64,000 bases of DNA, from NCBI GenBank assembly GCA_002104945.1, contig MCFH01000057.1, forward strand, positions 62,001-126,000, in the 5' to 3' direction. The stretch's first letter is position 1. The number at the start of each line of letters is the position of its first letter. This document shows, one piece after another, positions 58,184-64,000 of the stretch. The translations under genes and the position numbers were made by a program. The notes under the pieces were generated by a model. It did no database searches. It was not told the origin of the DNA and saw nothing but the letters and a program-made list of their open reading frames with translations. This DNA comes from Piromyces finnis (lineage: Eukaryota > Neocallimastigomycota > Neocallimastigomycetes > Neocallimastigales > Neocallimastigaceae).

Positions 58184-58618
58184 TGTAACGTATAAAGGTT
58201 TTGTACCTTTTCACCAAAATTGTATTTCGGGGTTTCCTAAGCTGGCTTCGCCGTCAGGTTGTTGGACGCTGACCTACTTGTCATGTGTTCGACTCCGGGT
58301 TCTCTATATTATGGATTAAATATAGCGATTGCTATATTTAATCCATAATATTTGTCTATTTCTATTTCTTCTTTTTTATTTAAATAATTGAAGTTACCAA
58401 TCTATGAATAATGTTTATTCATAATTATTAAATAAGAATATTTATAAATAGTAAATATAAATAATTTATAAAATTCATGTAAATTTAGTCTTTAGAATTA
58501 GTATTAAGGTTAATTTGTATTAATAATATTAAATAATCAAATTATTAATAAAATATACTATTAATACAAAAAATAGTTAATTAGTATTGTGTTAACCTGA
58601 GTCTCTCGCGTTGTTACA
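58184..58618. mobile_element. solo LTR, family K, with tRNA-like core and hairpin
   Basis: 435 bp, TGTAACGTATAAAGG...CTCTCGCGTTGTTACA, TSD AGTGT (58179-58183 and 58619-58623). Contains a G/C-richer tRNA-like stretch (about 58225-58300; GTGTTCGACTCC B-box) followed at once by a perfect 21-bp hairpin (58306-58326 with 58331-58351, loop GATT). Confidence 0.8.
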
Positions 58619-59027
58619 AGTGTAAAGATTATTATATAATCAATATTTAAATGATTTATTTAATAATCTTCAAGAGAAAAACTAATCTCAATCACAAAAA
58701 TTTTTATTGTGTTACGTAAAGTTATTCATCACTTAGTGTAACACAAAAATTTATAATAAATAAAGTTCAAAAAATTAATAAAAATCTCTTAAAGGATTTT
58801 CATAAAGATTTACATTAAAATTTTTGTAATTTAATATTGTGAAATTAAATTATTATATTTTAAGATTCTTAAGGATAGTTTTATATTGAATAGCAATATA
58901 AATAAAATAGTTACATATATTATAATGTAATCGCAAAAAATATAAATAGTCCAAAATTTCATGTAAATTTAAGTAGTTGTAATTGTTGTTGACTATTAAG
59001 TAGTTAATAACATTTTAATAAAATAAT
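58619..59027 (+). mobile_element. partial LTR, family L
   Basis: Starts TGTAAAGATTATT at 58621, contains AATATAAATAGTCC and GTAATTGTTGTTGAC (38 bp after the TATA box). Cut by LTR I at 59027. The far end beyond 60175 was not resolved. Confidence 0.45.
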
Positions 59028-60170
59028 TGTAACGAGTTTCTATATAAAGAATTTATTAATGTAGGAATTAATAATATTTATATAGAAAAATAAATTTTGT
59101 ATTCCCTATAAGTCAATAAATTTATTTATTTAAAATAATTTTTTTATTATTATTAAGTTTTTTAAAAATAAAGATTTAAATTTAAAAGTCAATAAAAACA
59201 CAACTATTTAATTTTTGATTCACATCACTTCTATTTATACTTTTTCTAAATCTGATGTGGCTAAATTAAAAATTAAATTTTCTTTCTAAATTATTCTTTA
59301 AATTAATTAAAAATTACATAAAATGAATCTCGTGATAAAAATACATAAAATATTTAATTTTTCGAATATTCGAACTTATTCTTTTTCGAATAAGTTCTAT
59401 AAGTTTCTATGAATCATAAATTAAATTGTTAAATAAATAATTTAAAATAAATTTTGGATCAAGGTGTAAGTCGAACCCGAGTGATCTAGATTAATGTCTT
59501 AAATACTAACCATTAAGACAATATTAATTTTCTAATAGTGTCAAAAAGCGATTTTTTATTAAAGAAAAGTGTGGTAAGCACACTAGTTATATTAATTAAT
59601 AAATATAATACGCTTTCCTATTGAAGGCGTAAAGCTAATAATATTTATATAAAGAAATTTAAATAATATTTTTATTTTAGCAATAACTTAATATCAGCAT
59701 ATATTAAGTTATTAAAAATATTAAAATTTTTAAAGTTTTAGGTTTTATAGGAGTTTATAAATTTTATTAACTTTAAGTTAAAAAATTACTAACGCTAAAG
59801 CTTCGTAATTTTTGTCAATTTTTGTTCTTTTTATACATGAACAATTTTAATTATTACATTTTTTAATTTTAATTAATTATTGTCTAATTATAAAATATTT
59901 AATTTTTATAAATTAATAATTAATATAATTATTGTAAATAGTTAATAAATTTAAAATAAAATTTTTAATAATAAAATTTTAATAATTTTAAAAATTTAAT
60001 AATTTCAAATATTAGAAATTTTATACTTTGAAATTTTTTAATAAAAATTTAAAAAATAAATTTTTTCAAATTTTCAAATTTTCAAATTTTAAAAAAATTT
60101 TTAATTTTTTCCATGTGTCCAAATTTTTTAAATTTTTATATATGTTATTGTGACAAATAGATTCGTTACA
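59028..60170 (-). mobile_element. solo LTR, family I, long copy
   Basis: 1143 bp, on the plus strand TGTAACGAGTTTC...ATAGATTCGTTACA, TSD ATAAT (59023-59027 and 60171-60175). About 600 bp longer than the core of the copy at 3746-4813 because the segment about 59536-60155 is absent there. Carries the tRNA-like stretch at about 59455-59525 (minus strand). Confidence 0.88.
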
Positions 60171-60175
60171 ATAAT

Positions 60176-61285
60176 AAAACTAAAACTTAAAAAAGTGTAT
60201 TGCAAAAAATTTAGTTGTGAAGATATTAACTGGATTTAAAACAAATTCAGATAATATCTATAATTAATTAAACATAATAATTAGAATTAAATAATCCCAA
60301 TAATTATTTTAAAACACCTTTAAAAGTCACCTTTTAAATTTTGGTTCAGTGAAAGGGTTATGATTTCAAAAAATTTAATATCAATACACTATAACCCTTA
60401 ACCAAAAATAAACAACCACGAAACAAGGTGTAACTCGCCAAAAACGATCGCTACGGCTGTAAGTGCTACGGCTATGAAACCAGGTTTATTAGAAAGCTTA
60501 AGGAAAAAGCTACATTTTGGTACAATCGCGGTCCTTCTAACAGGTCATTTAAGGAAGATATGATCATTCGAAGATTTTAATAAGTAAATTAAAATTAATA
60601 TGATATCAAGTATGGATCATAGACATTTCTTATGACTTGACGAAAATTAAAAAGATATCAATAGAAATTTTAATTATATTAATTTAATTAATGATAGTGA
60701 CTGTTACTAAAAATAGAACTAAACCATTTAGGTGTAACGGTTAACATTTATAAATTAAATAATTTTAATTATTATAAAATAGGTTAATGGATCAAGTGTT
60801 TAAATGATTAATCATATGTTTATTTTATTTTATGTCATGACAAAACAAACAAACAAACAAACAAACAATCTTATTATATTATTAACATATTACATGTAAT
60901 ACTTTATTTTTATCAATTTAATAATCTGAACAAAGAATATAAAATAGAATGAATTGAATTCGATTTTAATTCTTTGTAAAGATTATAGTTATAATCTTAA
61001 TTATATAGTTATTAAATATATTATCATTTATATTATTATTAATAAATAAATAAAATTTTATAAAAAAGTTATTCTAAAGAATAAATATTAATTTCTCATT
61101 TGGAAGTTTAAAGGGTTATTTTATATTTAAATTTAATTTCTTAAAAAACATATTTACTATATAATTGATAACATTCTGACCTGGCCGCATAACCAAATCC
61201 AAAAACTTAACATTAATGTTATTGGAGTTTTGTTTAATCTAGTGTTTTACAAAACTTTACATCAATATAAAAATTGCAAGAAATA
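60176..61285. other. AT-rich region with unassigned low-copy sequence
   Basis: Holds a G/C-richer stretch at about 60340-60560, including GCTACGGCTGTAAGTGCTAC and a short plus frame KLKEKATFWYNRGPSNRSF vaguely like a gag core. Also a short (AAAC)n tract at about 60841-60868 and a possible LTR tip (TGTAAAGATTATAG at about 60977). No gene can be supported. Confidence 0.35.
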
Positions 61286-61823
61286 TTAGTGATCATTTCA
61301 ATCATATTAAAGATGTTCTAACCAGATCAATTGAATTATATAAATGTGCTGCCGATAAGAAAAGAATGGTTGCACCTGTTTTCAAAGTAGGTGATCTTGT
61401 ATGAATACAAGCTCCTCCATCTTTTAGTACTGAAGAAAGAACGAAACTTGCGCCATGTAAATATGGACCTTATAAAATCAAGAAGTTTTGAAATTTAATA
61501 ATTATAAAATAAATATAAAAAATTCACCATTTCAAAAACATCATCCAATATTTCATATATCAGAATTGGAACCATTTATTCCAACCCCAAAAAATTTTAT
61601 TAAAAGAAATTCACATCAAGAGTCTATTAAAGATATAATAGAAATTTCAGGATTTAGAACAAATTATAAATTAAAACAATATGAATATAAAATCAGATAT
61701 AAATATAGTTCTAAATATCACTGGGTTCCTTCTAGCGAAGTAGAAGACAATCCCAGAAATCAAAAGATTTATTTATTATATTTAGAAAATGAAAGAAAAC
61801 CGGTTTCTATTGCGTATAACTAA
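61286..61823 (+). pseudogene. integrase C-terminus with chromodomain-like tail (element U)
   Basis: Reads SDHFNHIKDVLTRSIELYK, KRMVAPVFKVGDLV, a TGA in place of Trp, YGPYKIKKF, another stop, then KHHPIFHISELEPFIPTP (the integrase C-terminal box). It ends with a tail, IEISGFRTNYKLKQYEYKI and YHWVPSSEVEDNP, that resembles a degenerate chromodomain. Stop at 61821-61823. Upstream integrase core missing. Confidence 0.7.
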
Positions 61824-61917
61824 AAATTTATAAATAATATAATTTATTTAAAATAATAATTTTTCTTATTATGATATATTTTTAAATATTAATATTTAAC
61901 ATTTCCCATCATTTAAA

Positions 61918-62402
61918 GTCAGACACTAAACCGAATAGATTAGGATATCTAACCTATTACAATAACAATACAAAATAAATATATTTTATAAAAAATAGTT
62001 TTTTATTAATTTATTGTAATAAAATTGTTAATAACAATTATATTGATAAAATGATGAAAAATATCTTCTATTTATATTTTTCCTAAATACATTTATATTA
62101 TATTATAACTATTTATTTCTTATATATTATTATTTAAAATCTACACTAAAATCTTAATTATTAATAAATATTTAAGATATAACTATTTTTAGTAAAATAC
62201 AATTGGCAATTCAAATTAAGTACTATTCAATTTGAATATGTGCCCATGTATTATTGATATATTAATCATTTATTATTTATCTATTTCTATAAAAAAACAA
62301 CACTAAAACTAGGGGTTTGAATTGAGAAATTTAATTTATTTGCTATACATTAAAAATATATTAATAATTTATTTTGTTTTAAACTTTATAATTATTAATA
62401 AA
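61918..62402 (-). mobile_element. LTR-A fragment
   Basis: On the plus strand from CAGACACTAAACCGAATAG through AATAACAATTATATTG to TTATAATTATTAATAAAT; the distal third is missing and joined to reversed LTR-B sequence. Confidence 0.7.
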
Positions 62403-62404
62403 TA

Positions 62405-62700
62405 TAATATTTAATTAATATATAGGTAATAAATGGACTGTATTCAATTTGCAGTTTACTCAAGTGTATTTAATTAGTTTTAGTTTTGTTTTATTCTCTT
62501 ATTTAATTAAATTAGTATTAAATTAGTTTTGTTTATTTTATATTGAATATATGTATAATTAAATAGGATAGTATATTAAATGTAATTTACAAAAAATTTA
62601 AATACATATAAAATTTCGTAATTAAAACGATGTAATTGTTATTGACTATTATTTAATTAATAACTAAATAAAATTAACAAAAAGAGATATTTAAATACGA
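62405..62700 (+). mobile_element. LTR-B fragment
   Basis: ATATATAGGTAATAAATGGA...CGATGTAATTGTTATTGAC in the B reading direction, ending just upstream of a gag gene. It could be what is left of that element's 5' LTR. Confidence 0.6.
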
Positions 62701-62786
62701 TATTATAAATAATTAAACAAGAAAAATAATAATATTGTTGATTTGCAAGAAAGCAATATACTTTAACAATTGCACTTAAACGAACA

Positions 62787-64000
62787 ATGGAGCGTCAAAG
62801 TGCAGCTTTGAGGATAGTAAATGATCCTCTAACTTTCTTTGGCCGCAGACAAGAACTAGACGGGTGTAAAAGGTTTTATATATCAAAACAGATTATAAAA
62901 TTTTTACAATAAAACAATAAACACAAAATAAATAAAAAAGAGACAAGAAAATAAATTATATTTAAAAAAAATATCTCTTTTATTGATTTTATTTAGTTAT
63001 TAACTAAATAATAGTCAATAACAATTACATCGTTTTAATCAAGAAATTTTATATGTATTTATATTTTTTGTAAATTGTATTTTAATATACTATTCTATTT
63101 AATTATACATATATTCAATATAAAATAAACAAAACTAATTTAATACTAATTTAATTAAATAAGAGAATAAAACTAAACTAAAACTAATTAAATACACTTT
63201 TGATTCAATTTGAGTAAACTACAAATTAAATACAGTCCATGTATTATCTATATATTAATTAAGTATTAATAATACTATTCATTATATATTTATTATTAAA
63301 AATGTTAATTTAAAATTACGCTAAAGTTATTAAACTAATTTTAATTAAATAAAAACTTTTTAAGATTTAATTTGAATATTTAAAATATTTAAATTTAATT
63401 ATCCATTAATTTAAACATTTATCCAAATTTCATTTGTAACTTTGATATTTTAAAATTAATTTTTATTTAATTATTCCATAAAATTTACTGAATAAATTTT
63501 ATATATAATTTCCATTAAAATATCAAAATTATTTAATAATTATTAATTAATTATTAAATAATTTAAAGATATACTTTATATCTTTACAACGGGTTCTTGA
63601 CAAGGATTGAACTAGCTATTGACCAACCCTGATCGGTTCGCCAATGATGAAGCGAGAGTACGCTTCTTAATCTCGTATTTCGTTAATAGACCCTTAGAAT
63701 GGGCCGCTCGTTTAAGATAAAATAACGACGCCATTCTAAGAAATTGTAATCAATTCGTTGCTGCTCTCCGCACTAATTTCGGAGATCCTAATAACGACAC
63801 AATTGTTGCAAATGGAAGATTTTGCAACATAAAAGAAAGAAAGTTTGGCAAAGTGTTTGAATATATTAATGAATTTCAATGCGTTAGCCAAAACTCTAAT
63901 TTCAATGAAGCAGCGAAGATATATATGTTCACAAAGGGTCTACATCTAAAAATGCGTGAACATTTGGCAATAGTCAACCCAAATCTTATTCAACTAGAGC
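62787..64000 (+). pseudogene. gag: gag of a gypsy element (V), cut by LTR-B
   Basis: Starts MERQSAALRIVNDPLTFFG at 62787, then RRQELDG, interrupted by the LTR at 62865. It resumes as FLTRIELAIDQP, frameshifts near 63632, then FLISYFVNRPLEWAARLR, a TAA at about 63718-63720 and FVAALRTNFGDP, EYINEFQCVSQNSNFNEAAK, LKMREHLAIVNP to the window edge. Closely parallels the gag of element S (FFGKQRELDGFLTRVEL and EFQRISQNSSFNDSAK), so V is a relative of S. Confidence 0.8.
62865..63588 (-). mobile_element. solo LTR, family B, in gag of element V
   Basis: 724 bp, on the plus strand TGTAAAAGGTTTTATAT...TATATCTTTACA, TSD ACGGG (62860-62864 and 63589-63593). Confidence 0.92.

Noticed and set aside
60841-60868. 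CRISPR-like or regulatory repeat
   Set aside because: Simple AAAC microsatellite without spacers.

Overview
The window is very AT-rich eukaryotic DNA made almost entirely of dead LTR retrotransposons and solo LTRs. No intact host gene, rRNA, tRNA, CRISPR or bacterial operon is visible. The AT-rich spacers, asparagine-rich low-complexity coding stretches, Ty3/gypsy chromovirus-type elements and one ricin-type lectin gene suggest an early-diverging fungus. An anaerobic gut fungus (Neocallimastigomycota) is my best guess; this is inference, and other AT-rich protists are not excluded.

LTR families are named by letter here. I placed most boundaries from TG...CA ends plus matching 5-bp target-site duplications (TSDs). 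Region 1-9736: a host lectin gene cut into pieces by solo LTRs A (382-985), E (1103-1800), F (1819-2481) and G (2488-3322), and by a decayed minus-strand gypsy element M (3329-9337). M's 3' LTR carries LTR I (3746-4813), which itself carries LTR H (3760-4255). Region 9737-13355: small fragments of gypsy gag/pro and RT and of copia PR/IN, with rearranged LTR-B pieces. Region 13356-20277: plus-strand M element without a 5' LTR. Region 20279-26876: minus-strand H element, truncated at its 5' end and cut by a solo LTR-B. Region 26877-31712: minus-strand Ty1/copia element broken by two A LTRs. Region 31718-36070: chromodomain element C, complete with both LTRs and TSD ATATT, cut by solo LTR J. Region 36076-40305: repeat Q and a second, plus-strand H copy. 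Region 40306-45518: minus-strand gypsy R with LTR F, then a copia RT fragment. Region 45901-52393: element S, which carries A-type LTRs, a 1067-codon pol and TSD ATAAA. Region 52394-64000: solo LTRs (H, E, G, B, K, I), integrase and RNase H fragments, and a gag gene cut by a solo LTR-B.

The most notable signal is a shared promoter-primer design. In the two elements that keep a 5' LTR joined to its internal region (S and C), the 11 bases directly after the LTR are exactly complementary to an 11-base LTR stretch that begins 35 bp downstream of a TATA box. This is the layout expected for Tf1-type self-primed reverse transcription, where the transcript's own 5' end is the primer. LTR families B and I keep the same 35-bp geometry. 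A second theme is tRNA-like sequence (A-box/B-box) inside LTRs I, J and K and in the 3' region of element C.

All elements look inactive through nonsense codons, frameshifts, deletions or nested insertions. S (three lesions) and the pol of H (interrupted only by one LTR) look youngest.
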